Positions 1-6,882 are shown, numbered from the stretch's first letter. The stretch: DNA of 7,558 nt from Dehalococcoidia bacterium (GCA_020344295.1 CP070819.1:46414-53971), one strand, 5' to 3'. The notes: generated from the letters alone by a model not told the origin. Numbers and translations: made by a program.

Positions 1-17
1 CCGACGGCGATTTGCAC
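1..17 (-). CDS. Start of a gene running off the left edge, probably ribose-5-phosphate isomerase B (partial)
   Basis: Only the first six residues are visible: a GTG start at 17-15 followed by codons for Q-I-A-V-G. That a gene starts here is well supported, because a perfect AGGAGG lies six bases upstream of the GTG. The product is inferred. RpiB proteins typically begin M-K-I-A-I-G-S-D-H, so M-Q-I-A-V-G fits, and rpiB is known to lie near a Sua5/ywlC gene in Bacillus-type genomes, on the same strand and downstream, as here. RpiB interconverts ribose 5-phosphate and ribulose 5-phosphate in the cytoplasm and so could feed PRPP supply. Six residues cannot prove a family, and other proteins opening with a Rossmann-like beta strand would look the same. 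The sequence to the left would settle it. Confidence 0.5.
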
Positions 18-23
18 GCTCTG

Positions 24-29
24 CCTCCT
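24..29 (-). promoter_or_regulatory. Ribosome binding site of the left-edge gene
   Basis: On the minus strand this reads AGGAGG, a full Shine-Dalgarno core, with a 6-nt spacer to the GTG at 17-15. It is the strongest ribosome binding site in the window and is the main evidence that a gene begins at the left edge. Confidence 0.75.
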
Positions 30-350
30 AGATCATAAATGATGATTAATAGTACCGATCACTGATTGCTCCCATGATCCGGGAGGGGTTAAGCCGCATT
101 CGGATAGTCGTTAATATTGATTTCAGACCTGCAGGCATCTCCCCTAGAGACTAGCCTTTCTTTGTCGCCTTGATGTTAGCTGTCGATGCCATTTATAGCT
201 TTTCTACAACATACATAGTCTAACACAGCGAGGCAATTGGCGAAAGCTGCGTAACGAATTTGCAGGCTTATCTCTTCCAAATTTAAACGGTGCGTGAAGG
301 TGATGGTAATAAGAAGGTTATCTTGTTTGTCTAAGGGAACTGAAAAGTAT
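30..350. other. Intergenic stretch between tsaC and the left-edge gene; no convincing gene
   Basis: About 320 bases with no recognisable gene, tRNA or CRISPR array. Small items seen: a 5-bp hairpin, CTCCC/GGGAG with a 7-base loop (69-85), without a T-run and so not a standard terminator; and on the minus strand a TACTAT hexamer (54-49) about 30 bases upstream of the left-edge start codon, a possible -10 box without a good -35 partner. A minus-strand open frame of 77 codons with a GTG start (409-176) overlaps the end of tsaC. It has no recognisable motif and no proper ribosome binding site, so I do not call it a gene. The spacer may be a leader or promoter region for the downstream gene, or a decayed gene. 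Confidence 0.5.
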
Positions 351-983
351 TCAGGCCTTACGAAGAATATAGCCGCAGGCTGATGATATCTCCTGTTGAG
401 ATACAGCACCTTCTCTGATGATAGCGGGGGGGTCGATGCTGGTATCTATTACTGTGGACTCCAAACGGTTAGGACAGCGGCCCCCGTCAATTACCATATC
501 TATCAGGCCACCGAGTTGATCGCTGACTTCCTCGGCGGTAACAGGGCTTGGATTTCCTGAGACATTTGCACTAGTTCCTACAAGGGGCAGCCCGAGGCCG
601 TGGATAAGGGCAATGGGGACGTGGTGGTCGGGAATACGAATAGCAACCGTATCTCCACTGGCCCTAATTGTATTGGGCACCCAGGCACTGCTCTTCAACA
701 CTAGGGTCAAGCCGCCGGGGAAAAAATGCTCGGCCAGACAACTTGCCGAATCAGGGATTTCTGCAGCAATCTTTACAATATCGGACTGCTCGGCTAGTAA
801 CAAAGGCAGAGGAAGACTGTGGGCCCGCCTTTTAACTCTATAGATCCTTTCGACTGTCTCCTGGATGAAGGGATTCCCCCCTAGACCATAAACCGTATCG
901 GTGGGAAAGGCGACTATACCACCGTTCTTAAGTATCTCAATCGCACGCTCGATCTGCTGATTAATAGAAGGGGAAGTTGACAC
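351..983 (-). CDS. tsaC: L-threonylcarbamoyladenylate synthase (TsaC/Sua5/YrdC family)
   Basis: The enzyme joins L-threonine, bicarbonate and ATP to give threonylcarbamoyl-AMP, the donor for the universal t6A37 modification of tRNAs that read ANN codons; transfer is done by the TsaB/TsaD/TsaE proteins, not encoded here. The 210-residue product is one YrdC-like domain. Family motifs are all present: PTDTVYGLG at residues 27-35, the K-x-R pair K51/R53, PGGLTLVL near 89-96, GTSANVSG at 136-143, ESTVID at 175-180 and REGAVS at 190-195. The length matches single-domain TsaC; the C-terminal domain of long Sua5 proteins (about 340 residues) is absent. The start is GTG (983-981), the only usable start before an upstream in-frame stop, and it has no clear Shine-Dalgarno sequence. 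The gene diverges from guaA across a 95-bp control region and points toward the probable rpiB, as in Firmicutes. Confidence 0.93.
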   Translation of the reverse strand: MSTSPSINQQIERAIEILKNGGIVAFPTDTVYGLGGNPFIQETVERIYRVKRRAHSLPLPLLLAEQSDIVKIAAEIPDSASCLAEHFFPGGLTLVLKSSAWVPNTIRASGDTVAIRIPDHHVPIALIHGLGLPLVGTSANVSGNPSPVTAEEVSDQLGGLIDMVIDGGRCPNRLESTVIDTSIDPPAIIREGAVSQQEISSACGYILRKA

Positions 984-1025
984 GTCTGATAGTCCGAAAT
1001 CGCAATGCTGACATAGCGAATTAGC

Positions 1026-1054
1026 TTGACTTCAGTATACCACGGTGGTAATCT
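1026..1054 (+). promoter_or_regulatory. Candidate sigma70-type promoter for guaA and perhaps the whole pur cluster
   Basis: TTGACT (1026-1031; 5 of 6 matches to TTGACA) is followed after 17 bp by TAATCT (1049-1054). The second hexamer matches only three consensus bases, but these include the most important ones (first T, second A, last T). Transcription would start near 1061, just upstream of the guaA ribosome binding site, so the leader would be very short. No other good promoter is visible upstream of the cluster. Confidence 0.5.
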
Positions 1055-1062
1055 TTGGTCGA
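1034..1062 (-). promoter_or_regulatory. Candidate sigma70-type promoter for tsaC
   Basis: On the minus strand, TCGACC (1062-1057; 4 of 6 matches to TTGACA) and TATACT (1039-1034; 5 of 6 matches to TATAAT) are separated by exactly 17 bp. Transcription would start near 1027 and give a leader of about 44 nt before the GTG of tsaC. The promoter interleaves with the guaA promoter on the other strand. It was read by eye from consensus, with no experimental support. Confidence 0.55.
1038..1050. promoter_or_regulatory. Perfect 13-bp palindrome between the divergent promoters, candidate operator
   Basis: The sequence is TACCAC-G-GTGGTA, with two perfect 6-bp arms around one central base. It fills the space between the -10 elements of the two opposing candidate promoters, and its outer TA on each side forms the first two bases of each -10 hexamer. 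A dimeric regulator bound here could block both tsaC and guaA. The repeat is seen directly; its role as an operator is inferred. I do not recognise the motif as the site of a known purine regulator. Part of the symmetry could simply come from the two mirrored -10 elements. Confidence 0.45.
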
Positions 1063-1067
1063 GAATT

Positions 1068-1072
1068 AGGAG
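1068..1072 (+). promoter_or_regulatory. Ribosome binding site selecting the TTG start of guaA
   Basis: AGGAG with a 6-nt spacer to the TTG at 1079-1081. This well-placed site is the reason for choosing the TTG over the internal GTG at 1229, which would give a product of more usual length but lacks a comparable site. Confidence 0.65.
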
Positions 1073-1078
1073 TAAGTT

Positions 1079-2755
1079 TTGACAGAGAAAAAGAGAAGGC
1101 AGGGTAGCCACCGTGTTGCCGTTAGCGGGGATGTTGAGGTCTCTGCTTATTTGGAGATCGCTGAGGGAAGAAGAGACGAGCAGCCGCAAGAAGAACCGGC
1201 GAAGCCATTGGGGGAAGAGCGTGAGGCGGTGGCGATAGTAGATTTTGGCTCCCAATACAGCTGGCTGATCGCTCGCCGGGTTAGGGAATGCAGCGTTTAT
1301 TGTGAGGTGGTACCCCATGATGCTACATGGGAAAGCATTGCCTCGCTACAGCCCAAGGGCTTTATTCTCTCTGGCGGTCCTGGCAGCGTTTATGACGAGG
1401 GTGCGCCCCAGGCTCCTGCCTATGTATATAAGAGCCAGGTTCCTGTGCTTGGCATATGCTATGGGATGCAGCTTATAGCCCATCAGCTTGGGGGCAGAGT
1501 GGCTCTCGGTGCTAAAAGGGAGTATGGGCTCGCCGTTTTGCACCAGAACTCCGTTAGCACGCCTCTGTTCGAAGGCCTTCCTCCGGATATTCCAGTGTGG
1601 ATGAGCCATGGCGACAGAATCGAGGATATGCCGCCGGGATTCAACTCATTGGCATATACCGATAATTCCCCTATCGCCGCCATGGGCAATGATCAGGGAA
1701 TTATCGGCCTGCAGTTCCATCCTGAAGTAGTCCACACCCCCCAGGGTAAAAATATTCTACGGAATTTCCTCTACGAAGTGTGTGGCTGTAGTGGTACTTG
1801 GACATCCGGCAGTTTCATTGCTGAGAGTATCGAACGGATCAGGAACCAGGTTGGAAAGGGGAAGGTAATATGCGCTCTTTCCGGTGGGGTGGACTCGGCT
1901 GTAGTAGCCACATTGATTAATCGCGCCGTTGGCGACCAGCTTACCTGCATTTTCGTTGACACTGGCTTACTGCGACGGGAAGAGGCAGAGAGGATTAACA
2001 ATACATTCCAGAAGAACATGAATATGAATCTCATCCATGTTAATGCGAGCGACAGGTTTCTGGCGAAATTATCGGGCGTAGTTGATCCTGAGGAGAAGCG
2101 CCATATAATAGGCGAGGAATTTGTCAGGGTCTTTGAGGAGGAAGCCGCTAAGATCGGCCGCGTTGATTTCTTGGCACAGGGCACATTGTATCCCGATGTT
2201 GTTGAGAGCGCATTAACTGGAAGTCGTACCGTGGCGACCATAAAAACCCATCACAATGTGGGCGGCCTGCCGAGTGAAATGAACCTTTCCCTGGTTGAGC
2301 CGCTACGCTTCCTATTCAAGGATGAGGTCAGGGAGGTTGGGCTGGCCCTGGGATTGACCGAGGAGATGGTGTATCGTCAGCCTTTTCCAGGCCCAGGGCT
2401 CGCCATTCGTATTATCGGTGAAGTGACTAGAGAGAGGTTGGAGACAGTACGTGCTGCCGACTGGATTGTGATGAATGAGATTAAGAATGCCAACATGTAC
2501 CGGCAACTGTGGCAGAGCTTTGCGGTGCTTACGCCGGTGAGGAGCGTAGGTGTGATGGGAGACTCAAGAACCTACGGTTATATGGTCGCAATTCGTGCTG
2601 TAACATCTGAAGACGCAATGACTGCGGACTGGGCGCGGCTGCCTTATGAGCTACTAGCCCGTATCTCTAATCGCATTGTTAATGAGGTGCCTGAAGTCAA
2701 CCGGGTAGTCTATGATATATCCTCTAAACCCCCATCAACCATTGAATGGGAATGA
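1079..2755 (+). CDS. guaA: GMP synthase, glutamine-hydrolysing
   Basis: Cytoplasmic enzyme that aminates XMP to GMP using glutamine and ATP, the last step of GMP synthesis. The 558-residue product has the full architecture: a class I glutamine amidotransferase domain (about 51-235) with the oxyanion-type SGGPGSV (98-104), nucleophile Cys127 in GICYGMQ, and His214/Glu216 in LQFHPEV; an ATP-pyrophosphatase domain with the P-loop SGGVDS (268-273); and a C-terminal dimerisation domain with HHNVGGLP (391-398), [12 protein letters not shown] (433-444) and the hallmark ending PPSTIEWE. It is longer than the usual 510-525 residues because about 50 charged residues precede the first conserved block, [10 protein letters not shown]. 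The start is TTG, supported by AGGAG six bases upstream; a GTG at 1229 would give the canonical N-terminus but has a poor ribosome binding site. As first gene of the plus-strand cluster it lies 100 bp before purD. Function is certain; the start is less so. Confidence 0.96.
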   Translation: MTEKKRRQGSHRVAVSGDVEVSAYLEIAEGRRDEQPQEEPAKPLGEEREAVAIVDFGSQYSWLIARRVRECSVYCEVVPHDATWESIASLQPKGFILSGGPGSVYDEGAPQAPAYVYKSQVPVLGICYGMQLIAHQLGGRVALGAKREYGLAVLHQNSVSTPLFEGLPPDIPVWMSHGDRIEDMPPGFNSLAYTDNSPIAAMGNDQGIIGLQFHPEVVHTPQGKNILRNFLYEVCGCSGTWTSGSFIAESIERIRNQVGKGKVICALSGGVDSAVVATLINRAVGDQLTCIFVDTGLLRREEAERINNTFQKNMNMNLIHVNASDRFLAKLSGVVDPEEKRHIIGEEFVRVFEEEAAKIGRVDFLAQGTLYPDVVESALTGSRTVATIKTHHNVGGLPSEMNLSLVEPLRFLFKDEVREVGLALGLTEEMVYRQPFPGPGLAIRIIGEVTRERLETVRAADWIVMNEIKNANMYRQLWQSFAVLTPVRSVGVMGDSRTYGYMVAIRAVTSEDAMTADWARLPYELLARISNRIVNEVPEVNRVVYDISSKPPSTIEWE

Positions 2756-2839
2756 CCCACGTCGTACCTAAAGCTGAATTGTCCAGTTTCCTTAGTAACA
2801 GTACGGTATCTGGGTAATCGACAATAGGAGTGATTTTTA

Positions 2840-2863
2840 ATGAGGGGATTCTCAAGTGCTTAG
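2840..2863 (+). CDS. Seven-codon leader ORF overlapping the purD start
   Basis: An ATG at 2840 opens a frame encoding M-R-G-F-S-S-A and stops at TAG (2861-2863), inside the first codons of purD. It has its own good ribosome binding site, AGGAG at 2826-2830, with a 9-nt spacer. Its end overlaps the GTG start of purD (2856) by eight bases, the geometry expected for translational coupling or a leader peptide. It may equally be chance, since such short frames are common. No regulatory codon run is visible. Confidence 0.3.
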   Translation: MRGFSSA

Positions 2864-4118
2864 AGTGATGGTGATTGGAGGGGGGGCCAGAGAGCATACG
2901 CTCGTATGGAAGCTGCGACAGAGTAAAAAGGTAGCCGAGATTTACGTTGCTCCAGGTAATGCAGGGACCGCGGTTATGGCTGAGAACCTTGATATTAATT
3001 CGAGTGACTTGGACGGTTTATCAAGCGCTGCAAAAGAAAAGAGGATCGACCTGATTGTGGTTGGCCCAGAAGCGCCATTGGCTGCGGGTATAGTCGATAT
3101 TTTCAATGATATGGGGATACGCACTTTTGGGCCAAGCAAGGAGGCTACGCTTATTGAGTCGAGCAAGGTCTTTGCCAAAGAGCTCATGCACAAGTATAGC
3201 ATCCCCTGTGCACGGGACAAGGTTTTCACTTCATTCGATTTCGCTAGTGACTATGTTAAGAAGCAGAGCACACCTATGGTTATAAAAGCTGATGGATTAG
3301 CGGCGGGTAAAGGGGTTATTATAGCGCAATCAACCGATGAGGCGCTGAAAGCATTGTCAGACATCATGGAGGCGAGGATATTTGGAGATGCGGGTAGTAA
3401 AGTGCTTGTCGAGGAGTGCCTCGTGGGACAGGAGACAAGTTTTATTGCCTTTACCGATGGTAAAACCGTTGTCCCGATGGTACCCGCCCGCGATTATAAA
3501 AGAGTATATGACGATGATCTCGGACCAAACACCGGTGGTATGGGGGTCTACAGCCCTCCGGGATTCTTCAACAGTGAATTAGCTGACACACTGACCAAGA
3601 ATATTCTGGAGCCTACTGTGCGAGCGATGGAGCAGGAAGGCAAACCCTATAAAGGCGTACTATATGCCGGGCTGATGCTCACTTCGGATGGACCTAAGGT
3701 GTTGGAGTTTAACGCCCGTTTTGGTGATCCCGAAACTCAAGTCCAGCTTCCCTTGCTGCAGAGCGATCTAGTGGATGTTATGATGGCGGTCATTGATGGA
3801 ACCCTGGACAACATGGAAATTGAGTGGAGTGATGAATCATGCGTTGGTGTAGTGATGGCCTCCGGAGGATACCCCGGTAGCTACAGTGTTGGCTATCCTA
3901 TTACGGGGCTGGATCGTGTTGATTCCGATCTCCTGATCTTTCATGCCGGAACCGAGGTGAATGGAGCGAACATATGCACTGCCGGGGGCAGGGTGCTGAC
4001 TGTGACAGCTACGGGGGAGACAGTTAAGGAGGCACGCCAGAAAGTGTATAACAGTCTGCCCTTAATTCAGTTTCAAGGCTGCCACTACCGAAAAGACATC
4101 GCAGCGGAGGAGATGTAG
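2856..4118 (+). CDS. purD: Phosphoribosylamine--glycine ligase (GAR synthetase)
   Basis: Ligates glycine to 5-phosphoribosylamine with ATP to give glycinamide ribonucleotide, the second step of de novo purine synthesis. The 420-residue product has the usual family length and is an ATP-grasp enzyme. Visible blocks are the N-terminal Rossmann-like VIGGGAREH (6-14), VGPEAPLAAG (69-78), the ATP-grasp segment VIKADGLAAGKGV (142-154), the family signature GPNTGGMGVYSPP (223-235), and metal-binding EFNARFGDPETQ (284-295). The GTG start puts the conserved beta strand directly at the N-terminus as in homologues, and GAGGGG (2842-2847) lies eight bases upstream. A short leader ORF overlaps this start. 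The gene ends only 2 nt before purE, and the purE ribosome binding site lies inside its last codons, so the two are almost certainly co-translated from one mRNA. Confidence 0.96.
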   Translation: MLRVMVIGGGAREHTLVWKLRQSKKVAEIYVAPGNAGTAVMAENLDINSSDLDGLSSAAKEKRIDLIVVGPEAPLAAGIVDIFNDMGIRTFGPSKEATLIESSKVFAKELMHKYSIPCARDKVFTSFDFASDYVKKQSTPMVIKADGLAAGKGVIIAQSTDEALKALSDIMEARIFGDAGSKVLVEECLVGQETSFIAFTDGKTVVPMVPARDYKRVYDDDLGPNTGGMGVYSPPGFFNSELADTLTKNILEPTVRAMEQEGKPYKGVLYAGLMLTSDGPKVLEFNARFGDPETQVQLPLLQSDLVDVMMAVIDGTLDNMEIEWSDESCVGVVMASGGYPGSYSVGYPITGLDRVDSDLLIFHAGTEVNGANICTAGGRVLTVTATGETVKEARQKVYNSLPLIQFQGCHYRKDIAAEEM

Positions 4119-4120
4119 AA

Positions 4121-4579
4121 ATGCCTTTGGTCGGTATAGTAATGGGAAGTAAATCCGATGCCGAGGTGATGCAACCGGCGCTGGATGTGCTGGATCAGCT
4201 TAGCATAGAGTATGAGGTCTCGGTGATCTCGGCTCATCGAACACCCGAGAAGGCACGACAATATGGTATTGGTGCCCGGGAACGTGGACTGGAGGTTATC
4301 ATAGCCGGTGCCGGCGGCGCTGCGCATTTACCTGGCGTCCTCGCGAGCTGGACAACGATACCTGTGGTAGGTGTTCCCATACCTACGAGCGAGATCAAAG
4401 GCCTGGACGCTTTATTATCAATTGTTCAGATGCCAGCAGGAATTCCTGTGGCCTGCGTCGCGCTGGGTTCAGCGGGGGCCAAGAACGCTGCTTACCTTGC
4501 TGCTGAGATACTGGGGTTAAAATATGAGGGAATCAGAGAGGGCTACGAGAAATACAGACAAGAGCTGAGCAGCGCTTAG
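4121..4579 (+). CDS. purE: N5-carboxyaminoimidazole ribonucleotide mutase, class I PurE
   Basis: Converts N5-CAIR to CAIR by moving the carboxyl group. The 152-residue product is a normal single-domain, octamer-forming PurE. Class I features are clear: MGSKSD (8-13) for phosphate binding, SAHRTPE (37-43) with catalytic His39, AGAGGAAHLPG (62-72), and LLSIVQMPAGIPVACVALG (98-116). Class II enzymes, which use CO2 directly, lack the GGAAHLPG block. Start ATG is preceded by AGGAG (4108-4112) with an 8-nt spacer, located within the end of purD. Class I enzymes normally depend on PurK for their substrate, and no purK is next to this gene. The product feeds PurC, encoded two genes downstream. Confidence 0.95.
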   Translation: MPLVGIVMGSKSDAEVMQPALDVLDQLSIEYEVSVISAHRTPEKARQYGIGARERGLEVIIAGAGGAAHLPGVLASWTTIPVVGVPIPTSEIKGLDALLSIVQMPAGIPVACVALGSAGAKNAAYLAAEILGLKYEGIREGYEKYRQELSSA

Positions 4580-4619
4580 GCTTGTGCGTGCAGTGCAAAG
4601 GTAGAATGAGGGAGAGGAA

Positions 4620-5912
4620 ATGATCGATCGCTATTCCAGACCGGAGATGAAAAAGGTCTGGTCGGAGGAGAACAAGTTCGATAAATGGCTTCAGGTAGAG
4701 ATCGCTGTCTGCGAAGCGTGGGCTGCGCAGGGAGTCGTGCCCAGGGAGGCTATCCCCGAGATAAAGAAAGCGAAGTGTGATTTAGCGTGTATGGAGGAGG
4801 TGCTTAAGGAAACACATCACGATGTTACAGCGTTCCTGAGATCGGTGTCGGAGAGCATTGGCGAGGAGAGCCGATTCATCCATCTAGGTCTCACGTCTTC
4901 TGATGTAATCGACACTGCGCTCGCACTCCAGTTAGTGGAGGCTGCAGATATCCTAGCCAAAGACATTGCAAACCTCACGGAAGTTCTGGAACAACGGGCA
5001 CGGGAACATAAACATACGATCATGATGGGGCGTACACACGGTGTCCATGCAGAACCGATCACTTTCGGCCTCAAGATGGCGCTCTGGGTCGAGGAGATGA
5101 GGAGGAATGCCAGCAGATTTGCCGAGGCCAGAAAAGCGATCGCCGTGGGCAAGATCTCCGGTGCAGTGGGTACACATGCCACAGTGCCGCCGGAGGTAGA
5201 AAGATCTGCCTGTGCCAACCTCGGGCTGGAGGTGGCTCCTGTATCGAACCAGGTCGTGCAGCGTGACCGACATGCACAATTTGTAACTACACTCGCGATT
5301 CTGGCGAGCTCCCTCGAGAAATTTGCTACGGAGATAAGGGCTCTACAGCGCACAGAGGTAATGGAGGCCGAGGAGCCCTTTGAGCAGGGGCAGACCGGTT
5401 CTTCGGCGATGCCCCATAAACGCAATCCGGAGCTATGTGAGAGGGTCTGCGGGCTGGCACGGCTTGTCCGGGGTCACTCACTTACAGCTATGGAGAATAT
5501 CGCGCTTTGGCATGAGCGCGATATCAGCCACTCCTCCACGGAGCGTGTTATTCTGCCAGATTCCTGTCTGGTGTTAGACTATGTGCTTAATATTTTCATC
5601 TACGTTATGAAGGGCCTTCAGGTGTACCCCGAACGGATGAGAGAGAACATGGATCTGAGCAAGGGTCTGGTATTCTCCCAGAGGGTGATGCTGGCATTGA
5701 TCGAAAAGGGGCTATCGCGTGAGCAGGCCTACAAGATGGTTCAACGAAATGCCATGAAATCATGGAAGGAGAAGATTAGCTTCCTAGATCTTCTCAAGAA
5801 CGATCCCGATGTTACTAATAGCATCTCGGGATCAGAGCTGGAGGGTATCTTCGACTACGGATATTTCCTTCGTTATGTAGACGAGTCATTTGAACGTGTT
5901 GGATTGGCGTAG
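4620..5912 (+). CDS. purB: Adenylosuccinate lyase
   Basis: Removes fumarate at two points: SAICAR to AICAR in the main pathway and adenylosuccinate to AMP in the final branch. The 430-residue product matches the shorter Bacillus/Thermotoga-type PurB of the fumarase/aspartase superfamily. Conserved pieces are the N-terminal YSRPEMKKVWSEENKF (5-20), HHDVTAFL (66-73), LTSSDVIDTA (91-100), the general-acid/base region GRTHGVHAEP (137-146) with His140, and the superfamily signature GSSAMPHKRNP (260-270) on the flexible loop carrying the catalytic serine. The N-terminus at the ATG is canonical for the family, and GGGAG (4610-4614) lies 5 nt upstream. It follows purE by 40 nt and precedes purC by 58 nt on the same strand, consistent with one operon. 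Confidence 0.96.
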   Translation: MIDRYSRPEMKKVWSEENKFDKWLQVEIAVCEAWAAQGVVPREAIPEIKKAKCDLACMEEVLKETHHDVTAFLRSVSESIGEESRFIHLGLTSSDVIDTALALQLVEAADILAKDIANLTEVLEQRAREHKHTIMMGRTHGVHAEPITFGLKMALWVEEMRRNASRFAEARKAIAVGKISGAVGTHATVPPEVERSACANLGLEVAPVSNQVVQRDRHAQFVTTLAILASSLEKFATEIRALQRTEVMEAEEPFEQGQTGSSAMPHKRNPELCERVCGLARLVRGHSLTAMENIALWHERDISHSSTERVILPDSCLVLDYVLNIFIYVMKGLQVYPERMRENMDLSKGLVFSQRVMLALIEKGLSREQAYKMVQRNAMKSWKEKISFLDLLKNDPDVTNSISGSELEGIFDYGYFLRYVDESFERVGLA

Positions 5913-5955
5913 CATAGGGTGTTTAGAACTTCTATTAAGAGTACAGCTAAGAAAC

Positions 5956-5961
5956 AAGGAG
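5956..5961 (+). promoter_or_regulatory. Ribosome binding site that sets the purC start
   Basis: AAGGAG with a 9-nt spacer to the ATG at 5971. The reading frame is open further upstream to an ATG at 5890 inside purB, but the extra 27 residues do not resemble PurC. This site therefore favours 5971. Confidence 0.75.
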
Positions 5962-5970
5962 AATAATTCG

Positions 5971-6882
5971 ATGGCAGTACTACTTGACACCGACCTGCCG
6001 GATTTATACTACAGGGGCAAGGTCCGCGATACCTACGAGATGCCCGGGGATCAGTTGCTGCTGATAGCCACAGACCGTGTCTCTGCCTTCGATGTGGTCT
6101 TGCCGACAGGCATCCCTGACAAGGGAGTTATATTGAACCAGCTATCAGCATTCTGGTTCAAACAGACATCACATATAGTGCCCAATCACCTTATCGAAGT
6201 GGTGGACGATGTCAATTGGCTGAACAGTACCTATGGAGAGAAGGTATGCTCCGGCTATTATTCCTACCCTCCATACCTGGCACGGCGCTCTATGATAGTA
6301 AGACAGGCTGAACGTATCGATGTCGAGTGCATAGTACGTGGGTTTCTTTCAGGATCGGGCTGGGCTGATTATCAGAAGAGCGGTTCAGTTTGCGGCATAA
6401 GGTTGCCCAAGGGACTCAATGAATCCGACAGGCTTTCCGAGCCTATTTTCACCCCCACAACCAAAGCGGAGAGCGGACATGATGAGCCCATAACTATAGA
6501 TGAGATGAAGGATCTCATCGGCGAGGCCAGGACACTAGAGATCGCACAGAAAAGTGTAGCTATATATGAATATGCTGCAGAATATGCTCTCAGCCGTGGG
6601 ATTATTATCGCGGATACCAAGTTCGAGTTTGGAACTATAAATAACAAGCTCATTATAATTGATGAGTTGCTTACTCCGGACTCCAGCAGATTCTGGGATG
6701 CAGAGACCTATTCACCGGGCAAGCCACAACCCAGCTTTGACAAGCAGCCTCTCAGGGACTGGCTAACTAGCTCGGGATGGAACATGGAGCCACCTGCTCC
6801 GGAATTGCCTGCTGAGGTAGTTGAGGGGACGGTAAAGCGATATCGGGAAGCATATCGCAGGATTACTGGAAAGGAACTGTAA
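5971..6882 (+). CDS. purC: Phosphoribosylaminoimidazole-succinocarboxamide synthase (SAICAR synthetase)
   Basis: Joins CAIR with aspartate using ATP to form SAICAR, acting between PurE and PurB, whose genes lie just upstream. The 303-residue product is of the longer, yeast ADE1-like type rather than the roughly 240-residue E. coli type. Motifs in order: YRGKVRDTYE (14-23), a glycine-poor ATP-binding loop; ATDRVSAFDVVLPTGIPDKG (33-52), a PurC signature; VRGFLSGSGWADY (122-134); FTPTTKAESGHDEPI (160-174); IIADTKFEFG (212-221); and IIDELLTPDSSRFW (229-242). I place the start at 5971 because AAGGAG lies nine bases upstream and the product then begins directly before the conserved core; the upstream ATG at 5890 overlaps purB. 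The stop codon directly abuts the purS start with no gap. Confidence 0.95.
   Translation: MAVLLDTDLPDLYYRGKVRDTYEMPGDQLLLIATDRVSAFDVVLPTGIPDKGVILNQLSAFWFKQTSHIVPNHLIEVVDDVNWLNSTYGEKVCSGYYSYPPYLARRSMIVRQAERIDVECIVRGFLSGSGWADYQKSGSVCGIRLPKGLNESDRLSEPIFTPTTKAESGHDEPITIDEMKDLIGEARTLEIAQKSVAIYEYAAEYALSRGIIIADTKFEFGTINNKLIIIDELLTPDSSRFWDAETYSPGKPQPSFDKQPLRDWLTSSGWNMEPPAPELPAEVVEGTVKRYREAYRRITGKEL

Noticed and set aside
69..85. CTCCC/GGGAG hairpin as a terminator or operator
   Set aside because: The stem is only 5 bp, there is no T-run on either strand, and the position does not follow a gene end closely.
914..1318. A 134-codon minus-strand frame spanning tsaC, the promoter region and guaA
   Set aside because: It overlaps two well-supported genes in other frames and the divergent control region, and its translation has no recognisable features.
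2779..2807. Possible internal promoter before purD (TTGTCC, 17 bp, TACGGT)
   Set aside because: The -35 matches four bases and the -10 only three of six, too weak to list, although an internal promoter in this gap is possible.
2756..2855. Purine riboswitch or attenuator before purD
   Set aside because: No conserved purine-aptamer elements and no stem followed by a T-run are visible; the only pairing seen is CGTAC/GTACG with a long loop.
4817..5425. A 202-codon open frame on the minus strand inside purB
   Set aside because: It lies wholly antisense to an unmistakable purB coding region. Its translation is rich in Ser, Arg and Ala with no motif, as expected from the complement of a biased coding sequence.
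5890..5970. An upstream ATG extending purC by 27 residues into the end of purB
   Set aside because: The extra residues do not resemble the PurC family, the ATG has no good ribosome binding site, and the ATG at 5971 has AAGGAG nine bases upstream.
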